This document shows, in pieces, positions 47,366-60,060 of a stretch of 64,000 nucleotides of DNA. This DNA is from Paraspadella gotoi (Eukaryota; Chaetognatha). The notes under the pieces were generated by a model. The model was not told the origin of the DNA, ran no database searches, and saw only the letters and a list, made by a program, of their open reading frames with translations. Position 1 is the stretch's first letter. Each line of letters opens with the position of its first letter. The position numbers and the translations under genes were made by a program. The stretch spans positions 16,889,799-16,953,798 of the forward strand of contig CM119271.1 of NCBI GenBank assembly GCA_051294375.1, in the 5' to 3' direction.

Positions 47366-48490
47366 CCCTCACTTTTGTTAGTTTCCCTTTTTTTTTCTTT
47401 TGGCTTCAATCCTTCAAGCCTTTTAACTCTGAAAAGTTCCCTCGGGGCCACGTTTTCCTTTTTCCTCTCTTTTTTCTTTTCTTTTTCTTTTCTCTTCATT
47501 TTTCTTTTCTTTTTTCTCTCTTTTTTCTTTTCTTTTTTTCTTTTCTTTTTCTCTTCTTTTATTTTTTTCTTTTTATTTTCTTTTATATTTTTCTTTTCTT
47601 CTCTTTTTTTTTCTTTTCTTTTCCTCTCTTTTACTTACTTTTCTTTTTTTCTTTTCTTTTCTTTTTCTTTTCTTATTTTCTTTTCTTCTCTTTTTCTTTC
47701 TTCTCTTTTTTTCTTTTTTTTCTTTTTCTTTTCTTTTCTTTTCTTTTCTTTTCTTTTCTTTTCTTTTCTTTTCTTTTCTTTTCTTTTCTTTTCTTTTCTT
47801 TTCTTTTCTTTTCTTTCTGCTTCTGATGCTGTTTCCTAATTTTCTCTATATTCTGCATTCATTTGCTTTGTGACAGTCATTATTATAATAATCGTCGTCC
47901 TCATTTTCTTCATCATAATCATCAACATAATTATCATACTCATCATTAATAATCATTATCATCATAAACATCATCATCATCATCATCATAATCGTCTTCG
48001 CCCATCGTTTTTTGATGTTTTTGTCATCAAACCTCTTTTGCTTTTTTGCCTCCAAGGATTTGTTCCTTATTGACGACTTGCGTTTTCTTGCTCCGTTTCA
48101 TCTTTATCATCATCGTCGTCGTCGTCGTCGTCGTCAACGACGTCACTGTTGCCGTTGACTGTACTGTTGCCGTTGCCGTTGACTGTACTCCTCAGTTATC
48201 GTTAACAAACTGATCCAAACTTTAAATCTCAAGACAGAATTTTCTAAAACCTCACAAAACAATTTGAAGTAAAAGGAAAACTTATCTTCTCAAATGTCTC
48301 TTGTCTTTCTCCAAGTGTTCCTTTCCTCCCATTGCTTCCTCCACAACACTCCTCTCTCTCTTCCTCTCCTTCCTTCCTCCCTTTCTTCTTCTTTCTCCCC
48401 TCTCCTCCTCCTCCTCCTCCTCCTCTTTGTTGTTTTTTGCTCCTCGAAGTTTGTCTTTGAATGAAAAGTCGCCGCTTTATCTTCTCCACT
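45860..48490. other. AT-rich and T-rich sequence with microsatellites, no exon found
   Basis: Contains (GA)n 46204-46274, (CT)n 47025-47082, (GA)n 47308-47361, a (TTTTC)n array 47725-47815 inside a TTTC-rich stretch from 47455, CAT repeats 47955-47990 and (GTC)n 48112-48135. Exons upstream of the Ig exon should lie on this side, but none met the splice and frame criteria. Confidence 0.6.
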
Positions 48491-48491
48491 A

Positions 48492-48580
<89 letters not shown>
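48492..48580. repeat. (GA)n microsatellite
   Basis: About 88 bp of GA, with (CT)n 48693-48727 on the other side of 110 bp of T-rich sequence. 48881-48928 repeats ACTTTTTAGTC three times. 48929-49700 shows no exon. Confidence 0.95.
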
Positions 48581-48585
<5 letters not shown>

Positions 48586-48695
48586 GACAGAGACAAGAAA
48601 AAGAAACTTTTGTTGTTGTTTTTTTCGACTGATTTACTTCCCATTTTTTTGTGTTTTGCTTTTGGCATTTTTTGTTGTTGTCGTGTGAGTTGTAG

Positions 48696-48728
<33 letters not shown>

Positions 48729-49759
48729 GTTTTCTTTTTCATGTTTTATTTCCCTGTTTTCTTTCTGGTTGTCACTTTTTTATCTCCTATTTTTTTTTCT
48801 CATTTTTGTTTCTTTTTCTCTTTTTATCTTTCGTCTTTCGAGTTGCCTTCTTTTTTTTTTCAATTACGACGTGAGTAATCGCGAAGTAACTTTTTAGTCA
48901 CTTTTTAGTCACTTTTTAGTCACTTTTACTTCATTGGTCGGTCTGTCGGTCTGTTGCTTTATTATTTTTATTTTTAATCTATATGAAAATCAGTTAATAT
49001 CTAATTATTTTGAATAATATTTGGTATAAAGATTATTTACCGTGAGATGCATAATTCATATATGTTACATATTTGTATAGTTTTAGGATCTTTTATTGCA
49101 GAAATAATTTATAATTTATATTAATAATATATTATTAATAATAATTTATAAAATACTTATTTATTTCAGGTTATACATACCATTTGGGAGAAACGTCCGG
49201 GATCATTAAAAGTTTATAATACATATATTAATAGTTGTATAGTCACGTAATCATTTAGTAATACATATTCGCCAAAAAGTTATAGCGACCCAAGGACTTC
49301 CTTCTGTAGAAAAATCTATCTTCTCGCCCGCGGAGACTAACGTTCCAAGCGACGTCCGTCCAAAATGTATCGACAAGAGTTCGAGAAACGCATTTTATTT
49401 GGAAAACTCACAAAACACAAAACACACAAAATACGGGACAGAAACTAGTAGAAACGAAGTTTCGAACGGACTATTAAAAGTTCATGATTCGATCCAGAAA
49501 ACGAATGAAAATTGATCGAGATTCTCGCCAAACGTTGAGACGACCAGAGCAAAAATTGACCGTAAAAATGCTTAAAATAAGGACGCGTTCATGTGACCGA
49601 GATAAAGATATAGAAACGAGGCAAACGTTCTTTCAGTTTCTTTTTCCCTTTTTTTTCATTCTTACCTTTTTTCATTTTTTGTAATTTGTAATGTTGTATT
49701 TTTTCCCAGCATCATTGTATTTATTTATTTATCTATTTATTTCTTATATTTTTAATTGT

Positions 49760-50400
49760 ATTTTTCCTCCCCCTCCTCTTTTTCTTTCCTTCCCTTTCCT
49801 CCTTTTTCTCTTCCCTTTTTTTCTCCTCTTCCTCTCTTTTCTTCCTTCCCTTTCCTCCTTTTTTACTTCCCTCTTTGCCTCCCCTTCCTTTCTTTCCTTC
49901 CTTCCCTTTCCTCCTGCTTTTTCTCCCCTTCTCTCTTTCCTTCCTTCCCTTTCTCCTTTGATTCCCTTTTTCCCCTCCTTTCTCCCTTCCCTTTCCCCTG
50001 ACTTCCCTCTTTTCCTCCCTTCCTCTCTTTTCTTCCTTCCCTTTTCTCCTGACTTCCCTCCTTTTCCTCCCACCTCCTCTCTTTCCTTCCTTCCCTTTCC
50101 TCCTTTTTTACTTCCCTCTTCCCTCCCTCCTTCTTCCTCCTCTCNNNNNNNNNNNNNNNNNNNNNNNNNACTTCCTCCCCTCTTTTTCCTCCACTTTCCT
50201 TTCTTTCCTTCCTTCCCCTTTCCCTCCTGAACTTCCCTCTTCCTCACCATTCTCTTCCTTCTTCCCTGCTCCTATCCTTTTCCACCCTCCGTTTTCCTTC
50301 CTTCCTTTCCCCTCCTGACTTCCCTCCTTTCCTCCCCTTCCTTCTTTCCTTCCTCTCCCCTTTCTCCTTGACTTCTCTCCTCTTTCTCCTCCACTCACCG
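49760..50400. repeat. Polypyrimidine tandem repeat (CTTCCTTCCCTTTCCTCC...)
   Basis: Imperfect units of about 55-60 bp containing CTTCCTTCCCTTTCCTCCT and GACTTCCCTC; a 25-N gap interrupts it. Isolated units recur at 50705-50780 and 56200-56245. Strand asymmetry is nearly total. Confidence 0.85.
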
Positions 50401-50479
50401 CCTTCTTCTCATCTTTTCCTTGCTCCTCTCTCTCTATACTCCTTTCTCACTCTCTCAGAACTCTTCTCTCCTCTTCTCC

Positions 50480-52160
50480 TCCTTTCAAATAGTCAACAAA
50501 AAGCAACAACCCTTCCTCTGCTATAGAGCAGCGTATGGGCTGATTCCCTTTACCTGCTCTTAAGGACTATTCCTATATTGTCATGAACGCCCTTCTAGCT
50601 ACCTTTTTGTCGCATGTCTCCTTCCGTTGCGGTCATCCCTTTCCCTCCCTGACTTCCCTCTGTTTCCTCCCCGTTCCGCGCCCCCCTGCTGTCTCGTATT
50701 TCTCGTCACCTGCCCCTTTCCCTCCTGACTTCACCTCTTTGTCCCTCCCTTCCTCTCTTTCTTCCTTCTCCCTTTCCTGCACACCTTTTTGTGACTTCCC
50801 CTCTTTTTTCCCGAGGCTCCTTGACAGAACATACTTGAATAGGAGAGAGATTAGAGAGCCACTGCAGACTGAGAGTATGTACGAGCGAGAGAGTATGCCA
50901 GAGAGCAAGAGATGAGCACGAGGACAGTACCGCATGTAGCATATTTTGCTCCCACGATGCCTCTCTTTCCTTAACCTTGCCCAGATGTTCATCATCGTCG
51001 GATTTCCCTCCAATAACTATTTCCTCCCCCCAATAAACACCTCTCTTTGGCTACCCGTTTGAAGTTCTGTGATAAAAATATAGGTTGCTGGAATGAAAGA
51101 AATCCATGTTAAGGAGGCTCTGTCCGCCCACCTTAGATTAAAAGATGTAGAATACCTACAAATGAAAGACAAGAACATTTAACCAGATAAGAAAGAAAGA
51201 AAGAAACGAAATAGACAAGATTAATGCAGGGCTATAAGAAAGAAAGACCAAGAAAGAAAGTAAAGACATATGAAAGTCCACACTAATAAGTTAAGAAAAA
51301 AGTGACACAAAATTGATATAAACAAAAATCTCTCCGTGTCTCGCGCGAGAAGAACAATAGAAAAGTTATTTTCTTGGCGCGCGCGCACACTCGGGTGAAA
51401 AAGGTCACGTTCAAACCTAAATGGCGGCATTTAACGAACTCACAACTGAGACATAGGTCAAAGAAAAGAAAGAAAGTACAAGTATTCCCATATCCGAGAC
51501 ACGTTCAAATGACAAGTAATATATTGCATTCCTGACACAGATAAGTTCTCCTGACTTCTCTTCTCTTTTTCCTCCCATATAAAAAGCCTTCATTATGAGC
51601 CTAATTAGCGCTTGCAACCACTGATAACGCACTACCTTTTTTACTTATATATCGCTCTTTTCGCCACCATACTCGTAACCTACCGTCATAATATCCTTAA
51701 TCCAGCTTATCAACTTTCTCGCGTGAGGCGCATCGCAATTCCTCCCCTTTCTGCCATGCGTAAGTCTGCGCACTTCCGCTCTTGCAAACGGATCACCGTA
51801 GCGTTCCCTCTTTTTCCTCGCCGCTTCGCTCTCTTTCCTTCATTCTCCGCGTCACTCTCTCCAATGTACGTTCTCCTCTTTCCTCTGCCTCATCCTCGTT
51901 TTACATACCATGGACGAACGCAGGAAGAAAGAAGCTAGAGTATTATAAGCCTTTCAGAACTTTGTATAAACCGTCTTTCCTCGGTTAACCCTCGTTCCGG
52001 ATGCGCGACAAACTACTCTATCTTCTCTCTCTTCTCTTCTTCTCTTCTTTCTTTCTTCGCTTTCTTCTCTTCTTTTTGTTTTTTATGATAGTCGGGCTGC
52101 GCGAATACCTCGCGATGCATACAATTGGCTATTAAGTCTCAGTCATTCGGTCGCGCTCGG
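50480..52160. other. No gene found
   Basis: Irregular sequence with frequent stops and no matching splice pairs. Probably poorly polished or decayed repeats. Confidence 0.4.
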
Positions 52161-52169
52161 TCATGCACG

Positions 52170-52890
52170 CGTCTCTACGCAGTGGTGCTCGTCAGGAGGA
52201 GGCAGCATGACAGGACAATGTGATTGGAGTTTAAAGGATAGAGGGGAAGTAAGAAAAGGAAGACGAAGCATAATTGGAAAAGGAGGCGAGAGATGACGGG
52301 AGAGACAGAACAGAGAAGGAAACAGAGGAGACGGTGATAAATAAGGAAAGAGACAGAGGGTAAGTTATAGGTCAGCTGAGTGATGTATGACAAGATGTGA
52401 AAAGGGATTAGTGATCGTTGGCAAAATGATGAAAAGGTTAATGATGAAGAAAGAGTGAAGAGTTGACGACAATATCCACAAGAGATTCTTTGTGTTCCTT
52501 TTTCTAATTAATGTTAAATATTCGCAATGATAATAATTGATATAATGAATGAATGATAATAGGAATGATGACTTTAGGAAGATGTACTTCGACCGAATGC
52601 ATGGATAACAAGATTTAGAATCAAAAACATTTATGATTAAAATTTACTGTTCCTAATAATATTCTTTATATCAGAAAGTCACGTGTACTCAAGAAAGAAG
52701 TCAACGCGTGATCTCTCAAAGTGAATCACGAGACCTTCGCTGCCGCCTGCGGTAAGTTTTTTTTGAGAGTATTTTTTTTTTGGCGTCAACACGGAATCAG
52801 AAAAGGATGGGTTCTCCGGCGGTGTTCACTGCAGCCGGTCCTTCACACCTTGAGAATCAGACGAACTTCGTTATTGTAACTTCATCTCTG
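52170..52890 (-). repeat. Second copy of LTR-element leader-like sequence
   Basis: Shares with 56400-56720, in the same orientation, AAAAGGTTAATGATGAAGAAAG, GGCAAAATGATG, TAAGTT-AGTCAGCTG and ACTTCGTTATTGTAACTTC. It diverges before the primer-binding site, so it is a partial copy. Confidence 0.65.
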
Positions 52891-55270
52891 TAAGCTTTTG
52901 TTTGATCGATCGTAAAGAGAGAACAGCGAGTAGAGATCTACGAGAGATAAGAGAAGAAGAGAGAGAAGAGAGAGAGTACAGAAGAAAGAGTAGAGAGATG
53001 AGAGAGGAGAGAGAGAGGGAGATTTTTGTTTCCTCCGTTCTTAATCGCAATTCCCAATCGATTTTGAAATGTTGTCACTTCTCTCTGCTTCTGCTTCTTC
53101 ATCCTCTCTCATCTCTCTCTCTCTCTCTTTTGTCTCTCATCTCTCTGTTGTCGCTCTTTCTTTTCTTTTTCGTTTCTCTCGCTCCTCTCCCATCTCCCTT
53201 CTCTCTCTCATCATTCCCTCCCTCTCTTCCCTCTTCTCCCTCCCTCTCTCCCTCTCTCTACTGTCTCTCTCTTCTCTCTCTGTCTCTCTCTCATCTCTCT
53301 CTCCTCCTTCTCTCTCTCTCTCTCTCTCCTATCTCTCTCGTCTCTTTTTCACTCTCTACTTTTCAGATTGGGACGCCCTCAAGTTTTGAGGAAATAAAAA
53401 ATCCTAATTTCTTTCCTTTCGCCTCAAATCGATGAATTCTAACTTTGTCGTCGGTCGTCGTCATCGACATCGTCGTCGTCGCGTCGTTTCTTTCTCTCAA
53501 TTGTGTAAATTGCATAAAACATTTTTATCGGAATTTTACCATCGACTCTTTTCGAGATTTTTGAAGCATTGAAAACGTCACTGATATCCTCGTCTTCTGT
53601 TGTCGTCGTCGTCGTCGTTTTGTCATCGTCGTCGTAGTTTGTCGTCGTCGTCTCTTCTCGTCTTTATTGTTAAACAACAAATAAATAAAAAAAGGAGAAA
53701 AAAAATTCCGATTATCCCACAGAAATCGATGTTGCAGGAAGAAGCGAGAACTAGTCTCGGCGTCTCCGAACTTTCGAAAACCTTTTTTTTATTCGAAAAG
53801 ACAAAAGAGCAATCTGTCGTCGCTGCGATGAGGAGGAGAGAGAGCGGGTAGAAGAAAGGAACGGAGGAGAAAGGAGGAAAGAGGAGGTAGGCAAGAGGTA
53901 GTGAGGATGGGAGTCAAATACGTCTTCAAGAATTCGTGAATCGAGAACAAAAAAAGATGACGACTTCCTCTGCGTGGTGGGTGCGATCCGACGCGGACTC
54001 AGACCGGACGATGATCCGAAAAGACGTAAATCAAAGAGGTTAAATTCCATATATTTATTTAATTGCAGGGGAAATAGAATAAAACAATTGAGGCCAAAAC
54101 GAAAAAAATAATAAATTAGAAAGAGAAAATTAGAAAAGAGTAAAAATAATGAAATAAAACGATACATATCTGAATTTTAATAAAATTGAAAAATAAAAAT
54201 AAATTAATATGTTACCAAATTCATAAAAACGTAAATGGAAAAAAAAATAAAATGAATATTGAAACGAATGAAATGAAATGAATATGAAACGAATTGAAAT
54301 GAAATGAAATAAATCCAAAAAATTAAAAAAGTTAAATGAAAAGAAAAATATAAAAATGTCATAAACTCAAATGAAGATAAATGAAAATAAAATTTAAAAA
54401 AAATAAATGATAGGATATTTACAGGACATCAACTACATAAAAAACAATAACAAAACAACAATTAAAAACAAAAACATTAAAAACCTAAGAAGTCAAAAAC
54501 AACAAATTAAAACGATAACGACGACGACAACGACGACGACGACGAAGATGACAAAATGAAAGTCGAAAGTCTTTATTCGATTTTAATGAGGAAAAGTTAG
54601 AAAAAGAAAATTCAGAAACTAAGAATAAAAACAAAGAACAAAAAGAAAAACAAAGAGAATTTTTTTGACGAAACAAAAAAGAATAAAAGGAAACAAAAGA
54701 AAAAAACCGAAAGAAAGAAAATCTCAAGGATTGGGGAAATAAAGGAAAGGATAATTAAAGCATGTCTTCTTCTCTCTCTCTTCTCTCATCTCTCTCGGGT
54801 CTCTCTCTTCTCTCTATCTACTCTGCTCAAATCTCTTTTCCTCTCGTCCTCTCTCTCTCTCTTCTCCGGGCGTGTGCGTGCCTGGTTACGGTTCCGAACG
54901 GATTACGCGAAAAAGAATAGGAATATTCTTTTTCTTTTCTTTTCTTTTTCTCATCTTTTTTGTGCGCATCGTAGAAAGAAGACAAGGTCTGTTCGCCCTT
55001 GTTATATCAAGGGTCGTCGTCGTCGTCGTCGTCGTCTTGACGATGAGATTTCACGCGTCTGCGCTGAGTGTAAACAAGGACCGTGAGGTCAGTGAAAACA
55101 AAAAATAACTTGTTAATAATGGAAAAAAAATATCCCCACTAAATCTACCAAAATCTAGAAATCTAATAAATCTAGTCAAATCTAATAAATCTAAGTCCGA
55201 ACGAGGATTTGGTAAAAACGTCAATGATGACAACGAAGATGATCATTAATTGACTGAATGGATAATTTTC
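52891..55270. other. CT-rich and AT-rich sequence without a supported exon
   Basis: CT-rich at 53080-53365, GTC arrays at 53440-53490, 53598-53660 and 55010-55040, and GAAATGAAATGAAA-type repeats at 54240-54310. Short open frames are translations of these repeats. Confidence 0.55.
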
Positions 55271-55274
55271 ATAT

Positions 55275-55620
55275 TCATATATTTTGATGCTAAGATGGCG
55301 GAGCTCAATTATAGTAATACCCATCTGAATACTTTTAATACTTTTTCAGATACAATTTAAACATTCTCTGACAAATTATCGGTTATAACATACTTGGAGT
55401 TGAGTAGTGGAAGCCAATTGTGCTCACTGTGGGTGGAGGAGTAACAGAGTGTGCACGAGGGAGTCTTGTATTATAGATAGGCTTGCAGGAGAGGCCTGCT
55501 ATAGTCATTATCATATAGATAAGGGTGTAGGAGGCCTTAAAACACCAAAGCCTGTCCAAAGTCCAGGAGACAATAGAGACGTGGTATATATTAAATGATA
55601 ATAGGACTAAATTATACAAA
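55275..55620 (+). repeat. Dispersed repeat family R1, copy 5
   Basis: GATGCTAAGATGGCGGAG, GGAAGCCAATTGTGCTCACT, GAGAGAGT-like and GCCTTAAAACACCAAAGCCT followed by GTCCAAAGTC, matching 35405-35665 with more indels. Confidence 0.68.
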
Positions 55621-56318
55621 CCACGAAACGTACTGACGACGCACGACAAAATGGACTCAATTGATTAGACAATAATAAAGATGACATGCTTTTTTGCGGG
55701 ATTTTCGTCGCGACAAACAAATGACGCGGAAATAGAGTGCGCCACCAAGTGGAGACAGGGGAGCGGATAAATAAGCGGCTCCTCGATATCAGATGCACAT
55801 ACGGAAATTGGAAGAGATCCGAGGATGTAATCTGAAACTGATAGCACACTCGAGAGAATCAGGCAGGATAAGCTTCTTCTCAATACGCCGAATGTAAACT
55901 ATACGGATAAGCTTGGGAATTAGGATCAATTTTTGTTAAGGAAATGATCTGGACGAGTCGAATGTAAAAATGCTTCACAGTGTTCCAATAAGGAGTAGTT
56001 AAAATGTTGAATTAATTCCATTTGGGTTTTACCCTTTACAGAATATATAATATACAAGGTTAAATAATATAACAAATACAGAAACAATGAAAGACTGAAG
56101 CGGAACCCTTTGTTTAGGTTTTCTTGTTCATAGATAGGAAGATAGCATAGATAAGATAGATAGAGTTAGATAGGATGTTAGATAGTGTAGATATAAACTT
56201 CCTTCCTTCCCTTTCCTCCTGACTTCCCTCTTTTCCTCTGCCTCCTCCCGTTTTACGACGACGCACTGTTTATCTTTAGACTTTTTAAACCTTTCTTCGG
56301 TTAACCTCTTCAACTCGA

Positions 56319-56320
<2 letters not shown>
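55621..56320. other. No gene found
   Basis: Irregular AT-rich sequence with short GATA-type repeats at 56130-56190. Frames are short and lack splice support. Confidence 0.4.

Positions 56321-56322
<2 letters not shown>

Positions 56323-56366
<44 letters not shown>
56323..56366. repeat. (CT)n microsatellite
   Basis: Pure CT array. Confidence 0.95.
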
Positions 56367-56370
<4 letters not shown>

Positions 56371-56736
56371 AGCATTTTGATTAAAATCGGGGAAGAGGAG
56401 TCGAACAATTGGAAGGACGGAGTGAGAGATAGACAGAGACAGATAGAGACAGTGAGTGATATAAGGAAAGAGGAGAGGTAAGTTTAGTCAGCTGGAGTGA
56501 TGTAGAAAGATGCTGAAAAGGGTTAGTGATGTGGCAAAATGATGAAAAGGTTAATGATGAAGAAAGATGAAGAGGTTACGCAAACAAAGAACCGAATTCA
56601 AGATATAATCAAGACTAAGATGTCCCGAGTTTTATTAACTTCAGAACCAAAGTTTCCGCCGAGTTTAATGGTTCCGGTTAGCAGCCACTGACCGACTTCG
56701 TTATTGTAACTTCCTTAGCTTGATAACCAAGTCTAC

Positions 56737-56757
56737 CGAGCCCCACATTGGGCGCCA
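56737..56757 (-). other. tRNA-Lys primer-binding site of an LTR retrotransposon
   Basis: On the minus strand TGGCGCCCAATGTGGGGCTCG is the complement of the 3' end of tRNA-Lys including CCA, the primer-site type used by many Ty3/gypsy-like and retroviral elements. The preceding strand ends ...TTCTTCTTCA-G, so an LTR ending in CA with a one-base spacer is plausible. Confidence 0.7.
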
Positions 56758-56758
56758 C

Positions 56759-56960
56759 TGAAGAAGAAGACTTATATCGCAACGGTAATGTTTATTGAGG
56801 AAAAGTCCCTGGCCGGAATAGTATTAGAAAGGAAGGAAGTTAGTAGAACTCAAGAAACGCGGAGAGTGGACTAAAAAAGGACGGATCCTCGGGAGAGGGA
56901 GGGGAAGAGGAGGATGAGGATCGAGATAATAAATTACAAATGTTAGGTCAATCAATGAAT
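56759..56960 (-). mobile_element. Putative 5' LTR fragment
   Basis: Lies directly upstream (minus strand) of the primer-binding site. It contains CCTCAATAAACATTACCG, a poly(A)-signal-like AATAAA about 40 bp before the proposed LTR end. The outer LTR boundary was not found, and no gag or pol frame was recognised downstream, so the element is a remnant. Confidence 0.5.
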
Positions 56961-57269
56961 TAACAAATATTTAGTAGGTAACCTTTGTGTTTCACTTCCT
57001 CAGCTATTGGCCTTTCTCCTAATTAGATTTTGTCCATCATTTTTTGCCTAAACTCTTTGCTTTAAAAGAAATTAAATAACTAATTTAAAAATGAATAATA
57101 ATAATAAAAAAGAATTGAAAGCCTACGAGTATGAATTTCGAATGAAGCGAGAAAAGCCGCTTTGATTTTATTACTGCAATATGCCAATGCGATTTTTACA
57201 TTAATTTAAGGAAAGGTTAAACTTTTTATCTACAATAATATTTTAATAATCTATTTTTTTGTGTGTGTT

Positions 57270-57375
57270 CATTTTCATCGTCGCCGTTGTCATCGTCGTC
57301 ATCTTCGTCGTCGTCATCTTCGTCGTCGTCATCATCGTCATTATCGTCGTCATCTTCGTCGTCGTCATCGTCATG
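57270..57375. repeat. GTC/CATC trinucleotide array
   Basis: (GTC)n with CAT and TTC variants; plus-strand Ser run. 57440-57530 then has a 13-bp AGAAGCGGACGGC repeat of about six units. Confidence 0.88.
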
Positions 57376-57649
57376 GAAGCGAAAAGGAAAAATGGTCGAC
57401 TATAAGTCAGGATTTAATTGGACCTTAATCAAGCCGAGAGGAAAAGCGGGAGACAGTTAAAGCGAAAGCGGTCGGTAGAAGCGGACGGCAGAAGCGGACG
57501 GCAGAAGCGGACGGTAGGAGCGGAAGTTTACGACAGTTGACGGGCGCTGCAACGAAGGAGCTTATGACTGAGAGAGCTGCGTAAGAGAGTCTTGTGTATT
57601 GGATCAAACTGTTGGAGTTTTTAAAGCGCGGAAGGGCTATGTACTCTTT

Positions 57650-57870
57650 CCCACAAACGCACTTCCTTTTCGATGAGTCACTGGCCTTACCACCACATAC
57701 TTATAGTGGTTAATCAGGTTTGCTTCCTGACGGAAAGATTCATCACATTTTTCCGCAACTGAAAGACTTTTCCTGACTGAATACCTCGTGAATCCTTTTC
57801 TTGTGTGTCACAAGACCGGCTCTCGACTTGCATTCTTTTCCACAGTAAGAACAAACTAATTTACTTTCTC
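57650..57870 (-). pseudogene. LINE C-terminal zinc-finger region
   Basis: One frame reads VCSYCGKECKSRAGLVTHKK then RIHE: a full C-x2-C-x12-H-x4-H finger. A frame change follows, giving KCDESFRQEANLINHY and CGGKASDSSKRKCVCGKEY, which look like further Cys-rich units. Likely nucleic-acid binding by the LINE protein. Confidence 0.7.
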
Positions 57871-58039
57871 TTCTCCAACATTCCTTGTTATGCCTGTCCC
57901 CCCCTCCACTATTGCCCTAGAGCTTTTTCCATTCCCACAGGTGGTTCCATCCTCTCCTTTACTCGAATTCTCCATAGCTTTCGGTCTTTCGTCATTACTC
58001 TATATACGTCGCACACATCCATCCAGCCTCTCTTAATAT

Positions 58040-59840
58040 TTTTCTCTCAAGTAGTGTGGGTCCTTCTGTTCCTTTTACTTTTAACTCCCATTTCTCTAGT
58101 TCGCTCATCCATCCAAGGATTACAGGCCTTGGCTATTCGGTCATCCTCCATCCTCATCACATGTCCTATCCTTTCTAACACTCTCTTTTCAATTTTTCCA
58201 TCTTATGCTTTTTATCCTCAGGTGAGATCTCACATCCTGCATGTTAACACCTTCCTCCTGCATTTGAATCAACGGGGGCTTATTTCCTCGTCTCCACAAC
58301 AAATCTATATGCTTTGTCTACAAAGCTCTGAAGAGATTTTATTTCCCTTAGAGTCCAAACTCTTACGGCACTGTCAAAAAGGAGAGAGTTTTCTTAGCGC
58401 ATGCTTCTATTATTCTTTGCCTGCATCCTCTTGGATAGGCTCGACCCACTGAGCTGTTTTTTTAAGCTTCCACCACGTCTTTATTTGCTCTCTTGATTCT
58501 GTTCTTCACATCGTCCTTCCATCCATCCAGCTGCCTAACATCCTTACCCCACCACTACCTTCTCTACCAAATTCAAGTTTTCTCTTCTTGTCATCATTGT
58601 TCCTTTCCTCATATCTCCCATGACCTCCTTAACTATTCCCATCTCCTCTCCACTTCCTTTTCATCCCCTACTAGAGTTGTGTCATCAGCAAAAAGGCTCT
58701 TATCAATAACTATTTCCAATGGACTCTGAATTTCTTTTGCCCCACATTTCTCCCTGTATGAAGCTTCCGGTACCCAGTTGTACTGTATTCCAAATGTCAT
58801 CCCATTCTCTCCGCTCGAGATTTCCTTTCTATCGCTGCTTGTCTCATCACGCCTGGTGATATATGTTGAATAAATCACAGGAGGTCGGGCATCCTTCCTT
58901 AATCCTCTTTGTGACCCAGCTTTCACTAGTCCCTCTTCCCTCTTACAGCATATTCGCTCGTTTCATGTAGACTTACCAACACCTTCAGGAAGGCGCCATT
59001 CAGTCCATACCTCTCCAAGAGCTCCACAAAGCGGGCTTGTTGACTCTAGGATATGCTTTTCTCAGGTCGAGCATCTTGCTACTGGTTGAAAGTGTCCACA
59101 CCTCACACCTCCTTGCTTCCAGGTCTAAAGCTCTCCTGCATTCTAAACATCAATCTGTGTGGCATCATGCTGTTGATCTCCGCTCCTGAATCCGATTGAT
59201 CGTCATCCAGAAGCTCCATGTCTTCTGCCCATTTCTTTTAGCCTGCTAGCTACAGTCCTCGCAGTACTCTGCTTGCCATGGATAATAGGCAAACACCTCT
59301 GAAATTGTTGGGGTCGTTCTTATCCCCTTTTTCTTCCATATTGGTACAACTAAACCTCTTTTTAAGACTGTCTCTCAACTATCACGCTCTTTCAAACATG
59401 AAGACCACAATCTTGACCAGCTCGTCTAATACAGGATTCCCTCCTCTCAGCAAGTACACTCCAGTCTGACTCCATCTTCCCTGGAGCTGCCTCTCTCATT
59501 CTCAGTACTATTCCTTCACTATTTCTTCTTTCTCTGGGCTTTGTTAAGAGATTCTCGCCACTTCTCCTGCTCCTTGCATCTTTTCTTAGGTCTGTTGCAC
59601 AGTCACACAGCCTTCATGATCTCGGTCTCGCGGGGCAGTTTCTCAAACCTTTCGCACCCAACTTTGAGAATTGAGCTTTGAAATCTTCCTTTGTTAGCGT
59701 AGTTGACATTTCTTTCTTTGTGCACCTCTTGTCCTAGCTGACGTAACACCTTATACCATTTTGCCTATGTCACCCCTGTTTCCTGCATCCGCACACTCCT
59801 TTATAATTTCCATCCACCATTCCTTTCCCATCTTCTCTTC
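58040..59840 (-). pseudogene. LINE reverse transcriptase domain remnant
   Basis: KKGDKNDPNNFRGVCLLSMA at about 59265-59330 is the N-[FY]-R-G-x-x-L-L-S block. RLMFRMQESF and DQSDSGAEIN near 59130-59200 fit the following block. FADDTTLVGDEKEVER at about 58650-58700 holds the catalytic F-A-D-D. 58060-58170 gives ERIGHVMRMEDDRIAKACNP. Several stops and frame changes lie between the blocks. Confidence 0.82.
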
Positions 59841-60060
59841 GTCTTATTCCATAAGTTTCTTGCCGCTTTTTAGCTCTATCCTCACTCTTCTCAGCTCTTC
59901 CCTTTCCTGTCGACTCTCCATCATCTGGTTCCTCTTGTCCAGTAATTCCGTTACACCTCTTTTCATGACACTTATCTCATCCTCTCTTCCTGCCATCCAT
60001 GGATCTGACACGCCTGCCAAGTATGACGCGTCCAATAAGGCGCAGTTTTGAACTGGCTAT
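59840..60060 (-). pseudogene. LINE connector between endonuclease and reverse transcriptase
   Basis: Charged helical frame (LLDKRNQMMESRQEREELRR) typical of the region before the reverse transcriptase, continuing as KEWWMEIIKECADAGNRGD and YKVLRQLGQEVHK in other frames. It starts abruptly at the border of the 60060-62110 insertion. Confidence 0.68.

Noticed and set aside
52690-52790. Donor-like GCCTGCG|GTAAGT on the plus strand
   Set aside because: The sequence before it has stops in the relevant frames and no acceptor.
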